IMG/VR virus record: IMGVR_UViG_3300047550_003675
Coordinates: 1-38,154 of that record
DNA: 38,154 nt
Reading direction: 5' to 3' (one strand)
DNA from: a virus
Shown: piece by piece, positions 1-7,648 of the stretch
Numbering within the stretch: the stretch's first letter is position 1
How the letters are laid out: each line of letters begins with the position of its first letter
Notes under the pieces: generated by a model
Told to the model about the DNA's origin: nothing
Seen by the model: the letters and a program-made list of their open reading frames with translations, nothing else
Database searches by the model: none
Made by a program: the position numbers and the translations under genes

Positions 1-318
1 GCTTTGGAGGAGTTGTGGAAGAAGCAGCATCCTCTCAAGGAGTTCATTGATCCGAAGAATTTCAAGTCTTACGACGAGTTGAAGGCACGACTCCACGAGG
101 TGCTTGGTGGAGACATTCGTGCCAGCGTCAACGAGTCCGCTGCAAAGGGCGGTGCGGAGACTGCCTCTTTTGATGATGAAGACGAGACACCACGCCCCGT
201 GCGTAAGCCCGTGGCTGCTGCTCCTGCCCCCAAGAAGGAGCAGAAGCGGGTTGTTGAGTCAGATGACGAGGTAGAGGATTCGCTCTCTTACTTTGAGAAG
301 TTGGCTGGCGACGAGTAA
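1..318 (+). CDS. gp32: gp32-like single-stranded DNA-binding protein, C-terminal part (partial at left edge)
   Basis: The reading frame is open from the first base of the window and ends with TAA at 316-318, so the start lies outside and only about 105 residues are seen. The segment NFKSYDELKARLHEVLGG resembles the end of the core domain of T4-like gp32 proteins. It is followed by an Ala/Pro/Lys linker and a strongly acidic tail (ESDDEVEDSLSYFEKLAGDE). An acidic C-terminal tail is the hallmark of replication ssDNA-binding proteins, where it docks the helicase loader, recombination mediator and polymerase. The zinc-binding and OB-fold core is not in the window, so the identity rests on the tail and a short motif. 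It converges with the leftward operon at the hairpin just downstream. Confidence 0.6.
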   Translation, partial: ALEELWKKQHPLKEFIDPKNFKSYDELKARLHEVLGGDIRASVNESAAKGGAETASFDDEDETPRPVRKPVAAAPAPKKEQKRVVESDDEVEDSLSYFEKLAGDE

Positions 319-338
319 GCCACCTGCCTAGCAGCACG

Positions 339-366
339 AAAAGGGCACGCTTCGGCGTGCCTTTTT
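339..366. terminator. Hairpin terminator between converging genes
   Basis: A 7-bp GC-rich stem (GGCACGC 344-350, GCGTGCC 355-361) closes a TTCG tetraloop. A-rich bases on the left and T-rich bases on the right extend it to about 12 pairs. A T-run at 362-366 follows on the plus strand, so it is a strong intrinsic terminator for the gp32-like gene. On the minus strand the stem is followed by CTTTTC, a weaker U-tract. It lies a few bases beyond the stop codons of both converging genes and probably serves both. Confidence 0.85.
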
Positions 367-369
367 CTT

Positions 370-2496
370 TTATAGTATGCTGCGTTCCATTACTTTGAGT
401 GTGGCTTCGCTGTTGCGAACACGGAGATCGTCGTTGTAGTTGTTCACAACGGTGTTGGATTGATTGTTTACAGTGTTCACAGAAGCCCGCATATTTGACT
501 GTGCCATTGCCTGTGCTTGTCCTTGTGCAGTTTGGGCTTTGGTTTCTTCTACTCCACGACGAGAGGTTTCCATTGCTGCTGCTTGTTGCCCCACAGGAGT
601 TGATGTGGTTGACGCAGGAGAAATGGAGCCTGTCGCTTGTGTTGTGGATTCAGGTGTTGGTGTGGTTCCTTCTACTTTGATTAGATCACCAACGGCAGGA
701 ATAGAAGACACAAAATCGTATATTCCTTTGGGGCCAACAAGGCTTGCAATCTGATCGCCTATCCACTCGCCTCCAAGAGCACCTGCCATTGCTCCCAAAA
801 TTGTTCCAACTGGGCCTATTGCTGTTCCCAATCCTCCGCCAATAATTCCGCCAATAGCAGAACCAAATCGTTTTGCTATCTCTGCTCCGATTGCTTCTTT
901 TTTCTCTTCTGGCCCAAGATTGGGATCGTTTTTTATACCGTAGATGTTGAATGCACCAATTATTCCTTCAATTGCAGAAGTGATTGGGCCAAGAGACTTC
1001 ATTCCTGAAAGAATCTTGCCCATGTTTGATTTTAAAAATATGCTAGGATTGGCTACTGCTTCTGCAATTTGTGCTGCTTCACTGGCAACAGACTTTCCTG
1101 CTTCTATTACAGCACTTCCAGCCGATTTTGCACCTTCCCATCCTTTAGATGCAAGGTTTTTTGTGCCTTCCCACGCACTGCTCCACCACGATTTGCTCTC
1201 TGCTGCTGTTTTAGCCGCACCTTCTGCTGCTCCTCCTCCAAATCCCAACATTGATTTAGTGCCTTGCCACGCTTTTCCTGCAAGACCTTTAGTGCCTTGC
1301 CAAGCCTTTTTGAGTCCCCAATCGGTTGCTTTGTCTGTTGCCCAATCTGCAACACTTGAAAGCATTCCCGGCTGTCCTTCTGCACCGCCTCCTCCACCCA
1401 TTCCAAACATTCCGCCAAGCATTCCAAGCAAACCGCCTCCGCCAAGTAGCCCTGACAAGGTTTTGCCAAGCCCACCAAACAAGCCTTTCTGCTTTTCATC
1501 GCCTTTTGCTGCTGCCACTACATTTTTTAGTGCTTCTTCTTTTTTCTTTAGAGACTCTGTTCCTGATTTTTTACCAACCACTCCGTCTTTGATGGCTCGC
1601 ACATCAGCAGCAATCTGACCAAGCACTCCAACATCACCACCTGCCATGCCAGCCAATCGTCCACCCGCTGCTCCACCCATTATGCTGCCAACAGTTCTTG
1701 CTCCTGGGAATGGAGGAGTTGGTGCTCCTGCTCCACCCATTCCTCTGCCCATCAGGATTCGTTCTAGTTCGTTTTGCTTTCGTCCTGCTTGAGAAATGCT
1801 TTCAACTCTGCGTCCGGCAAAAGCCTCTAGTTCTTCTCGTCCTGCTCGTTTTTCAGCCATGTACTCGCCAAGCAATCCTCCCACAAGAGGAATTTGACGA
1901 ACCACCATTTCTGGAATGGATTTTACTTTTTGTGCCAGTGATTCTTTCACAAAAGCACCGAAACCAGTTTTCTTTTGTAGAACGCCCTCAACTGGTTTGA
2001 TGATTTCTGCTATCTTTTTGGTGATGTCAGATTTTTCACCAGTTGTTTTTTCGGCAGTTTCACGAATAAACTTTAGTTTGTTGTATATGTCTACCTGTTC
2101 TCTTCTATCTTTTGAACGAACTGCTCGTTCAGACAGAGACAGGGCAGACTCAATAACAGCAAAGTTTGCTGCGTTATTAGGATCGTCTAGGTCTTGTAGA
2201 CGCTCTCTTTCACTTCTAACCAATTCTTCAATTTGAGCACGAACGCCTTTTGCTCCACCTTTTCCAAGAACAGCCACAGACAGTTCGGTGTCTCCACCAG
2301 ACAGTTGCCGCTGTTGTTCCAAGAGGGCTTCAAGCAGACCTATTTTTGCGTCAACCGCTGTGTACGCCCTTTCCACTTCTGGTGGAAGCGGCATTTCAGG
2401 TGCAGGTGCAGACGGTGCTGTTTTTGTGGAAGCAAATCGTCCACCTACTCGTGGAACCGAACCCCGCCTTCCCCTACCTGGACCTTTTTTTGCCAT
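370..2496 (-). CDS. Probable tail tape measure / baseplate hub protein (gp29-like role)
   Basis: A 708-residue protein with a very basic, Gly/Arg-rich N-terminus, then a charged, helical, probably coiled-coil region (about residues 40-270). Next come a Gly/Leu/Met-rich stretch (about 340-375), imperfect W-x-G-T-K/A-K repeats (about 395-470), a long glycine-zipper hydrophobic segment (about 543-592) and a Gln/Ala/Ser-rich C-terminus. Long helical proteins with Gly-rich membrane-active segments are typical tape measures, which set tail length and pass into the host envelope on infection. T4 gp29 has 590 residues. The gene starts right after the stop of the frameshift extension of the gp26-family gene (TAAATG junction, AAGGG upstream), the position a tape measure has after its chaperones in lambda-like phages. 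I see no sequence motif that proves gp29 homology; the role is inferred from composition, length and position. Confidence 0.6.
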   Translation of the reverse strand: MAKKGPGRGRRGSVPRVGGRFASTKTAPSAPAPEMPLPPEVERAYTAVDAKIGLLEALLEQQRQLSGGDTELSVAVLGKGGAKGVRAQIEELVRSERERLQDLDDPNNAANFAVIESALSLSERAVRSKDRREQVDIYNKLKFIRETAEKTTGEKSDITKKIAEIIKPVEGVLQKKTGFGAFVKESLAQKVKSIPEMVVRQIPLVGGLLGEYMAEKRAGREELEAFAGRRVESISQAGRKQNELERILMGRGMGGAGAPTPPFPGARTVGSIMGGAAGGRLAGMAGGDVGVLGQIAADVRAIKDGVVGKKSGTESLKKKEEALKNVVAAAKGDEKQKGLFGGLGKTLSGLLGGGGLLGMLGGMFGMGGGGGAEGQPGMLSSVADWATDKATDWGLKKAWQGTKGLAGKAWQGTKSMLGFGGGAAEGAAKTAAESKSWWSSAWEGTKNLASKGWEGAKSAGSAVIEAGKSVASEAAQIAEAVANPSIFLKSNMGKILSGMKSLGPITSAIEGIIGAFNIYGIKNDPNLGPEEKKEAIGAEIAKRFGSAIGGIIGGGLGTAIGPVGTILGAMAGALGGEWIGDQIASLVGPKGIYDFVSSIPAVGDLIKVEGTTPTPESTTQATGSISPASTTSTPVGQQAAAMETSRRGVEETKAQTAQGQAQAMAQSNMRASVNTVNNQSNTVVNNYNDDLRVRNSEATLKVMERSIL

Positions 2497-2685
2497 TTAC
2501 TGATGCCCTTGTCGCTTGGCTCGTTCTTTCTCTTCTTTCAAGAATTGGATCAATAAATTTATGTATACTTCACGCTCCCAAGGTATTAGCCCCTCCACTT
2601 CGGAAAGGGAGTACTTGTGGTGCTGCATTAGTGAAAAATTGGTGTTGTAATACGCTGCCAGCGTGTTATGGCAGACCGTTATTGA
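2497..2685 (-). CDS. -1 frameshift extension of the gp26/51-family protein
   Basis: This frame encodes 62 residues that would be added to the upstream protein if ribosomes slip -1 at the T7 run (2691-2685). The joined product reads ...SDFF then SITVCHNTLAAYYNTNF and continues through HHKYSLSEVEGLIPWER to a Lys/Glu-rich helix, giving about 297 residues in total. The YY-x-x-NF and IPWER-x-x-Y pattern resembles the C-terminal helices of T4-like hub assembly proteins, so this looks like conserved protein, not noise. No good independent start serves the whole segment: an in-frame ATG at 2628 would give only 43 residues and would lose the YYNTNF part. The segment stops immediately before the tape-measure start. 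The alternative is a separate 43-residue gene. Confidence 0.7.
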   Translation of the reverse strand, partial: SITVCHNTLAAYYNTNFSLMQHHKYSLSEVEGLIPWEREVYINLLIQFLKEEKERAKRQGHQ

Positions 2686-2691
2686 AAAAAA
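2655..2691 (-). promoter_or_regulatory. Putative -1 programmed ribosomal frameshift signal
   Basis: Reading the minus strand, the zero-frame codons are GAT TTT TTT CAA TAA. The slippery heptamer T TTT TTT occupies 2691-2685 and fits X XXY YYZ exactly. The zero-frame stop follows one codon later (2681-2679). Ten bases after the heptamer a hairpin can form: CTGCCA (2674-2669), an 8-base loop, and TGGCAG (2660-2655), a perfect 6-bp stem. Heptamer, short spacer, nearby stop and stem-loop are the normal parts of a -1 frameshift site. Confidence 0.7.
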
Positions 2692-3389
2692 TCGGAGACA
2701 GACTTTACCTCCGTTTCCACCAATTTCTTGCACGACGGGCAAGTGTACTTGAAACTGTATACCAGTTCTGGAGTGGTTTTGACGAATTTCATAATCTGTT
2801 CAAACTGCTCGGGCAGCAGGTTATCCACGAAGTCGGTTAGTTCTTTGGGATCAATATCGTCTTTGCTGTACACATTGTCGCCAAAAATAACGCTCTCAAT
2901 ACAATCCTTTGCTATTCCAAAAATGGCATCAATCTCGGTTTTGCTGTAGTCCACATCGTGCATGGACGGATACCGCAGCACCAATGATATCTGGTCGTTG
3001 ATCTTTACTGTGGAGTCTACCGCTTCTTTCTCAACCTTTTTGACTTTGACTTCTTGTAGATTGATTCGTACTCCTGTTTTTTCTTGGCAAGTGGAGCAAG
3101 TGATTTGTGGTTTTACTTCTTCTCCCACAGACTTCATGCGAATCTGTAGAAATGCGTATTCAGAATCCGCTGTGCACAGTTTTTTTGTGTCTAGTAGTCC
3201 GTTGGTGCATGCAGAAATGATATTACGCATAGCATCCACGATCTGGTTCATGTCACCAGACTGTGCAGCAATGAGTAGTACTTTTTCTTCTTTAACCAAA
3301 AATGGTCTGTATTTTGCCACTATGCCAGAAATTGGCAGAGTCATGGTATACGACGGTAATTGCGAAGAGGTCAGTTTCAGTTTTTCCAT
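2679..3389 (-). CDS. gp26: T4-like baseplate hub assembly protein (gp26/gp51 family)
   Basis: A protein of 236 residues in the zero frame. It resembles the T4 baseplate-hub assembly family (gp26/gp51, Pfam T4_baseplate type): LPSYTMTLPISG near the N-terminus, a middle region with YPSMHDVDY, and a C-terminus ending in FF. Two CxxC pairs (about residues 96/99, CSTC, and 217/220, CPSC) could form a zinc ribbon. The frame is open to a TTG at 3404, but the ATG at 3389 is preferred because GGAG lies 6 bases upstream. These proteins help assemble the central hub and are not clearly part of the mature tail. The stop at 2679-2681 is bypassed if the adjacent T7 slippery site works. gp26 and gp51 cannot be told apart by eye. 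Confidence 0.8.
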   Translation of the reverse strand: MEKLKLTSSQLPSYTMTLPISGIVAKYRPFLVKEEKVLLIAAQSGDMNQIVDAMRNIISACTNGLLDTKKLCTADSEYAFLQIRMKSVGEEVKPQITCSTCQEKTGVRINLQEVKVKKVEKEAVDSTVKINDQISLVLRYPSMHDVDYSKTEIDAIFGIAKDCIESVIFGDNVYSKDDIDPKELTDFVDNLLPEQFEQIMKFVKTTPELVYSFKYTCPSCKKLVETEVKSVSDFFQ

Positions 3390-3427
3390 GCTGTCTCCGT
3401 TCAAATAAAAAGTATACAGTATCTATA

Positions 3428-4165
3428 TCACTGTTGCCCGTTAATTATTCCGTTCACGGTTCCGTCGCTGCCGTATCGGTTTATTCTTCCTGTTTTTGGA
3501 TTTATACCAACCACTTGTTGTACTCGTTGTTGTACTGGACGAAGTGCTTGTGGCAAGTTTAGACCAAACGGAGAAACCTGTCTTTGAGCAGCAGACAGCG
3601 TGGTTGACGGTGGATTGGGAGCAGATGTGACAGCAGGTGTGTACTTTCTGTACGCAAACACAATGTCCTGTGTCAATATTTCATTATCTTTCTCGTATCC
3701 CAATATGAGTTCGCCTATTTGCTTTGGATACAGTTCTTCAATGGTTGCAGAGTACACCACTTGGTCTGTTTTATCTAAAACATTGATTACACCGTTTGTG
3801 GTGTATTCATCGTAAAACGAGAACTTGTAATTTGACGGATTGCAAATAAAATTTAGCCACTCTTCAAAAAATGCTCGCTCTTTTAGATCGCCTGATAGCA
3901 CATACGATAAGGTCAAGTCTCCAGAGTAGAGAGGCTCGGTTGGAAACTGTCTTTGTGGGCCATAGAATCTGTAGTTCTGCGTGGTTAGTGATCTTCCAGG
4001 AACCGACGCAGAAGTGCATCGCAAGGTTAATTGCTTTTGCGAAGCAGGACGATATCCAAATACTGCGGGAGTATTAAGAACCATCTCAAACCGATTGGCG
4101 TATATCAGGCTGTCCCGATAAATCTCGCTCATCATTTCGTTGATGTTGGATGGAATGTAAGTCAT
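3428..4165 (-). CDS. Tail-tube-fold baseplate protein (gp19/gp54-like tube initiator)
   Basis: A 245-residue protein. Residues about 20-170 look like the T4 gp19 tail-tube family: ANRFEMVLNTP, CTSASVPGRSLTTQNYRFYG, a strand-rich middle with GDLTLSYVLSGDLKERAFFEEW, then CNPSNYKFSFYDEY and YPKQIGELILGYEKDNEI. The C-terminal 70 residues are Pro/Gln-rich and low in complexity. The real tail tube subunit is normally encoded beside the sheath gene, which is not in this window. A tube-fold protein beside hub genes is more likely the initiator ring on which the tube polymerises (the role of gp54 in T4). It starts in an ATGA overlap with the upstream gene, so the two are translationally coupled. Fold assignment is confident, exact role less so. 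Confidence 0.7.
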   Translation of the reverse strand: MTYIPSNINEMMSEIYRDSLIYANRFEMVLNTPAVFGYRPASQKQLTLRCTSASVPGRSLTTQNYRFYGPQRQFPTEPLYSGDLTLSYVLSGDLKERAFFEEWLNFICNPSNYKFSFYDEYTTNGVINVLDKTDQVVYSATIEELYPKQIGELILGYEKDNEILTQDIVFAYRKYTPAVTSAPNPPSTTLSAAQRQVSPFGLNLPQALRPVQQRVQQVVGINPKTGRINRYGSDGTVNGIINGQQ

Positions 4166-4758
4166 GGAGTGTTTCCTGAACGAACATACGAGTTGTAAGC
4201 CATACGACGAACGCCCATCTTTCGCCCCTTCACAAACAGGGCAAGGTCAACATCAACCAACACATCCCAAAATTCCATAGGAATCTGTATGGGTCGTCTA
4301 CGAATCCCACTTATTACATAGCGTCGGTAGCAGGGCTTGAAGAACGCAAATTTTCGTGGCCCGTTCAGCCTGTCGTATGAAACCCCCAACCGAGTAAGCG
4401 ACTTGTCTCCACTCTTACGCATAGGTAGACTGTTTTCTATGGCGGTGAACAGTTGCCGTCGCCACTTGTGTGCAATATAGTGGAGATTCAAGCCCTCAAA
4501 CCCGTCCCTGTGCATTTTGGTCACGATTACCAGTGGAAACACATCGTAGGCTTTGGACGAATTCAAAAATCTGTCGTCTTGTGGTTTATATTTGAAAAAC
4601 ACCATCTGCCCCACCATGAGCCGAGACGGAATGTGGAGTTCTCCAATACTATTCAAATACTTCAGCAGTTGCAGATACGACTGGTCGGTGCCTCCTAGAC
4701 CCGCGACCGTTTCTTCTAGTAGTGCCTTGAGTTCTTGTGGTTGCTCTGGAGTTGTCAT
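4162..4758 (-). CDS. Conserved T4-like protein beside gp4; possible DNA end protector (gp2-like)
   Basis: A protein of 198 residues from the ATG at 4758. This start is chosen because it forms an ATGA overlap with the gp4 stop; the frame stays open to an ATG at 4806, which would overlap gp4 by 52 bases and lacks a ribosome site. The core pattern (VFFKYKPQDD, then YDVFPLVIV, GFEGLNLHYIAHKWR, and later FKPCYRRYV) recalls a family common in T4-like phages whose members sit beside the head-completion gene. In T4 the order 2-4-53 puts the DNA end protector there, so a virion-head or DNA-end role is plausible, but I cannot confirm gp2 identity. It is not gp53, which is clearly encoded at 6728-7645. 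Confidence 0.7.
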   Translation of the reverse strand: MTTPEQPQELKALLEETVAGLGGTDQSYLQLLKYLNSIGELHIPSRLMVGQMVFFKYKPQDDRFLNSSKAYDVFPLVIVTKMHRDGFEGLNLHYIAHKWRRQLFTAIENSLPMRKSGDKSLTRLGVSYDRLNGPRKFAFFKPCYRRYVISGIRRRPIQIPMEFWDVLVDVDLALFVKGRKMGVRRMAYNSYVRSGNTP

Positions 4759-5198
4759 GTCTTGTGCCTGAACAGGTCGTCTTCGGTTAGTACTCGGAAC
4801 TCCCATCCACGCTGGTCTGCGGCAGTTTTAGCCGCTGCCCATTTAGCCTTGTTGGTGATCCAAGTTTGGGCTTCGTACAGGTAGTTGCGGGTACGCTTCT
4901 TGGGTTTCTTGGGTTCTTGTGTCTGCTTTTTGGGCTTTACCTCAATCAGCATGGTTTTGACCCCGCCATCGGTGGTACGCATCTCCACAATGAAATCCAC
5001 ATAGTAGCGGTGGGGCTTGCGGTCAAGTGGACTGATATACGGTATCACTACCTCTTCTGACCCCCATCGCAGCACCGTTTCGCTTAAGTCACAGAATTTC
5101 ATAAATCGCCGTTCCCACATGGAGCGGTACACTATTTGAGTGGGGTTGCCCATGTATTTGGATGGGTTGGTTGGGCTAAAATATCCTTTGTAGGGCAT
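4755..5198 (-). CDS. gp4: Head completion protein with nuclease-like fold (gp4)
   Basis: A 147-residue protein, close to T4 gp4 (150). The motif train YRSMWERRFMKFCD, VLRWGSEEVVIPYISPLD, HRYYVDFIVEM and LIEVKPKKQT matches the gp4 family, which shares the PD-(D/E)xK-like core of TnsA-type nucleases: Glu in WERRF, Asp in YVDF, and E-x-K in IEVKPK. gp4 acts late in head maturation, on packaged heads, before tail joining. It is the first gene of the leftward operon; its ATG lies 36 bases from the divergent gp48 start. No Shine-Dalgarno sequence is obvious upstream. Confidence 0.88.
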   Translation of the reverse strand: MPYKGYFSPTNPSKYMGNPTQIVYRSMWERRFMKFCDLSETVLRWGSEEVVIPYISPLDRKPHRYYVDFIVEMRTTDGGVKTMLIEVKPKKQTQEPKKPKKRTRNYLYEAQTWITNKAKWAAAKTAADQRGWEFRVLTEDDLFRHKT

Positions 5199-5234
5199 AT
5201 AGATATGTAGAAGTCCACGAGGAAAAAATAGCCA
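5198..5234. promoter_or_regulatory. Divergent intergenic region with late-promoter-like box
   Basis: Only 36 bases separate the gp4 and gp48 starts. On the plus strand TATAGATA (5198-5205) differs by one base from the T4 late -10 box TATAAATA and would start RNA at about 5211. A ribosome site (GAGGA, about 5219-5223) then precedes the gp48 ATG at 5235. No equally good box is seen for the leftward operon, whose promoter may overlap the start of gp48. Confidence 0.4.
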
Positions 5235-6728
5235 ATGGCTGAATCCACACCAGAAAATCTATCGTCCAAGCCTATTGCTGCCACCAATAGACCTCAAAAT
5301 TACGGTGGAATCCGAAATCAGACTGTGGGCCCACAGAGTGGTGACAGCATAATCTCTGCTCTTGAAAACACACCAAAACTGCATCGTGGTTCGCGTAACC
5401 AACCATCAGTTATGAAGTATCCTGATGCGATTGGACAGGCTGAAGTGCCACACATTATGCAGTTCAAAATATTTTGGAGATGGGAACGCCCAGATCTTGC
5501 TAATCGCTTGGACGGCATAAAGGAAGAAAGCGAGAACAATGTGGAGGCTTTGCAAACCAGCCTGTCTAGTTTGAACAGTGAATCTTCTGATTTTGCCTCT
5601 GAAGTTCTGAACGATCAGAGAGTTTCAAAAGTTATAGACCAAAACAATCTTCGTGGGCTGTTTGAACGCGGCGATTTGGAAGGATGGGAAGCACGATCAC
5701 TTTTGGAAGAAACTGTAAAAAGCGAACAGGCAAAGGTTGATACCATCAGCAAACACCGTGCAGAACTACTAGGAGAAACTCCACCAGATGCAGATGAGCG
5801 TTTGGCTTTGAGAAGTGGAGTAAACGAGCAGTTGGCTAATATAAATCCTCTAGAGGCAGGTGCAAAAGCGGGAGGAGTAGCAAGCCTGTTTCAAGCATTT
5901 TCAACTTTTCGTAGCAGCACTGGAACCGTTGGTTCTCGTCTCCGAAAGGCTACGATCAGCGGAGCAAAAACTGGTTTGGTGGTTGGAGCAGGCACAGCAG
6001 TTGCCACCGCACTTGCAAAATATACACAGGCTTCTCCGGTTTACGATCAGATGGTGTCCATTTATTTGCCCATGTGCACCAAGATAAACCAAACTGATGT
6101 TTTTGAATATAAGGGAAATGCTAGTATGGCAGTTGCTGGTGGCTTGATGGACATCTTGGGTGGGCCAATGAAAGAGTCGTTTGTTCAGGGAGTTCAGGGG
6201 CTTGCCACCAAAGTTGCAGACACAAAAGGTTTGGGTGATGCTGTTTCTGCTTTTACAGGCACAGTTATCAATCCTCGTCTTGAAAAGATATTTCAGCAAA
6301 AAGGTATCCGAACCTTTACTTTTGCTTGGGATTTCTATCCACGAAATCCAAGCGAAGTTGAGAATATTAAGTCTATAATTGATACTTTCCGATACCATTC
6401 GCACCCCGCTATTTCTATGAGTTCTGATTCTCACAAAGACGCAACACCAGAGCAGAAACAGGCACACACTAAAATAATGCTTCGTGTGCCTGCGGAGTTT
6501 GAGGTTCGTTTCTTGTCATCAAGTCCAAATCCTGGAATTGTTGGATACAATGAAAACGAGTACATTCCAAAGGTTGGTCGGTGCGTAATCACGGATATTC
6601 AGGCAGACTATACCACAAATAGTATATTTTCAACATTCCAAAACAACGCTCCAACGGCTGTTACTCTGACTCTCACAATGAGTGAAGTCACACAGATGAC
6701 CCGTGAGCATGTGGAGGCTGGCTACTAA
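5235..6728 (+). CDS. gp48: Baseplate tail tube cap (gp48)
   Basis: A 497-residue protein, longer than T4 gp48 (364). The C-terminal half carries the family signature: VSIYLPMCTKINQTDVFEY (about 275-293), INPRLEKIFQQKGIRTFTFAW and DFYPRNPSEVENIKSIIDTFRYH (about 348-390), then VPAEFEVRF. The N-terminal part holds an Asp/Glu-rich helical region (about 95-200) and a Gly/Ala hydrophobic stretch (about 205-262) that accounts for the extra length. gp48 caps the hub and, with the tube initiator, templates tail-tube polymerisation. First gene of the rightward operon; AGGA lies about a dozen bases upstream of the ATG. It overlaps gp53 as TAATG. Confidence 0.85.
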   Translation: MAESTPENLSSKPIAATNRPQNYGGIRNQTVGPQSGDSIISALENTPKLHRGSRNQPSVMKYPDAIGQAEVPHIMQFKIFWRWERPDLANRLDGIKEESENNVEALQTSLSSLNSESSDFASEVLNDQRVSKVIDQNNLRGLFERGDLEGWEARSLLEETVKSEQAKVDTISKHRAELLGETPPDADERLALRSGVNEQLANINPLEAGAKAGGVASLFQAFSTFRSSTGTVGSRLRKATISGAKTGLVVGAGTAVATALAKYTQASPVYDQMVSIYLPMCTKINQTDVFEYKGNASMAVAGGLMDILGGPMKESFVQGVQGLATKVADTKGLGDAVSAFTGTVINPRLEKIFQQKGIRTFTFAWDFYPRNPSEVENIKSIIDTFRYHSHPAISMSSDSHKDATPEQKQAHTKIMLRVPAEFEVRFLSSSPNPGIVGYNENEYIPKVGRCVITDIQADYTTNSIFSTFQNNAPTAVTLTLTMSEVTQMTREHVEAGY

Positions 6729-7645
6729 TGTACTTCAGCAACTTTCCAGTCCTGTCGTATCCGTATCAGATTGGGGATACCACAAAAAACATTGCTGCAC
6801 GAAATATTCTTCGCAGAGTGGTTATGTCAGAAGAAACTAAAGCGTCTCGTGGTGCGTTTGTGGAATACCACATAAAAGACGGAGAGCGTCCCGAGCAAAT
6901 AGCCGATAGAGTTTACGGTAATCCAGAAGATCACTGGATAGTTTTACTGTCCAACGATATTATTGATCCGTATCACGACTGGTATAAGTCTTCTGCTGCT
7001 ATGGAAGAGTACATTTCAAAAAAGTACGGTGGCTTTTCTGTATTTTTTACGAACACAAGCGATGCGTTTGTCTACAACACTAATCTGTTTGCTGGCTCTA
7101 CTCTTGAACAAAACGGAGTTTCTTCTGCTATAACAGAGTATCATCCAACCCTGTGCAAGTTGGTGATAGACTCGCCGTCTTTCACAACAGGAACAGCCAC
7201 CGTTGGGCTTTCGGGCGGAACAAGTATAACAATCAAGATTCAACGAGTCTTGCCTTCGTATACTGCTGTGAACTATTTTAGAGCATACGGACTTACTGCC
7301 ACAATAGGCCCAACAGGAGAAAACGGAACAGACGAGATTCCGCCCCTTGATCCTTTGGCTAAACAAACCAACCAGTATTCTGATTACACACAGTTGGGGG
7401 TGGTTGGTGGTGGATATCCTGTGGTTGGTATTCGTACAGCAAGCGGAACCACAGGATCGGTGGCGTTATGGGAAACTTATATTGGTGGGTATATGGGAAT
7501 TTCGGGTGATGCGGTAAACCAATACGCGGTTTCTAATTTTACTTACGAAACTGAACGAAACGAACTGCGTAGAAAGATAAAGGTTCTGCACCCACGATAC
7601 GCGGACAGCGTTAAACGCGAAATTCAAAATCTGCTAAAGGTGTAA
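6728..7645 (+). CDS. gp53: Baseplate wedge protein gp53
   Basis: A 305-residue protein. The N-terminal 100 residues are typical of gp53: YFSNFPVLSYPY, VEYHIKDGERPEQIADRVYG, then DHWIVLLSNDIIDPYHDW and a KYGG end. The DGERPEQIADRVYG part is the LysM-like segment of the family. The C-terminus has the usual NELRRKIKVLHPRYADSVKRE pattern. T4 gp53 has 196 residues, so about 100 residues between (about 120-260, Gly/Thr-rich, beta-like) are an insertion. gp53 locks neighbouring wedges together around the hub. The start overlaps the gp48 stop (TAATG), which indicates coupled translation. Confidence 0.88.
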   Translation: MYFSNFPVLSYPYQIGDTTKNIAARNILRRVVMSEETKASRGAFVEYHIKDGERPEQIADRVYGNPEDHWIVLLSNDIIDPYHDWYKSSAAMEEYISKKYGGFSVFFTNTSDAFVYNTNLFAGSTLEQNGVSSAITEYHPTLCKLVIDSPSFTTGTATVGLSGGTSITIKIQRVLPSYTAVNYFRAYGLTATIGPTGENGTDEIPPLDPLAKQTNQYSDYTQLGVVGGGYPVVGIRTASGTTGSVALWETYIGGYMGISGDAVNQYAVSNFTYETERNELRRKIKVLHPRYADSVKREIQNLLKV

Positions 7646-7648
7646 AGC

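Noticed and set aside
944-1618. Long plus-strand open frame (224 residues) opposite the tape-measure gene
   Set aside because: Pro/Ser/Ala-rich shadow of the minus-strand Gly/Ala-rich gene; no ribosome site and no recognisable domain.
2250-2840. Plus-strand open frame across the 5' end of the tape measure and the frameshift region
   Set aside because: Opposite to three well supported minus-strand coding segments; composition is shadow-like (Leu/Phe/Cys-rich).
3390-3404. TTG start at 3404 for the gp26-family gene
   Set aside because: The ATG at 3389 has GGAG at proper spacing; nothing supports the upstream TTG.
4759-4806. Upstream ATG (4806) for the gp4-linked conserved gene
   Set aside because: Would overlap gp4 by 52 bases and lacks a ribosome site; the ATG at 4758 forms an ATGA overlap like the neighbouring genes.
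5901-6467. Minus-strand open frame of 188 residues inside gp48
   Set aside because: Antisense shadow with Cys/Ser/Asn-rich nonsense composition; gp48 on the other strand has clear family motifs.
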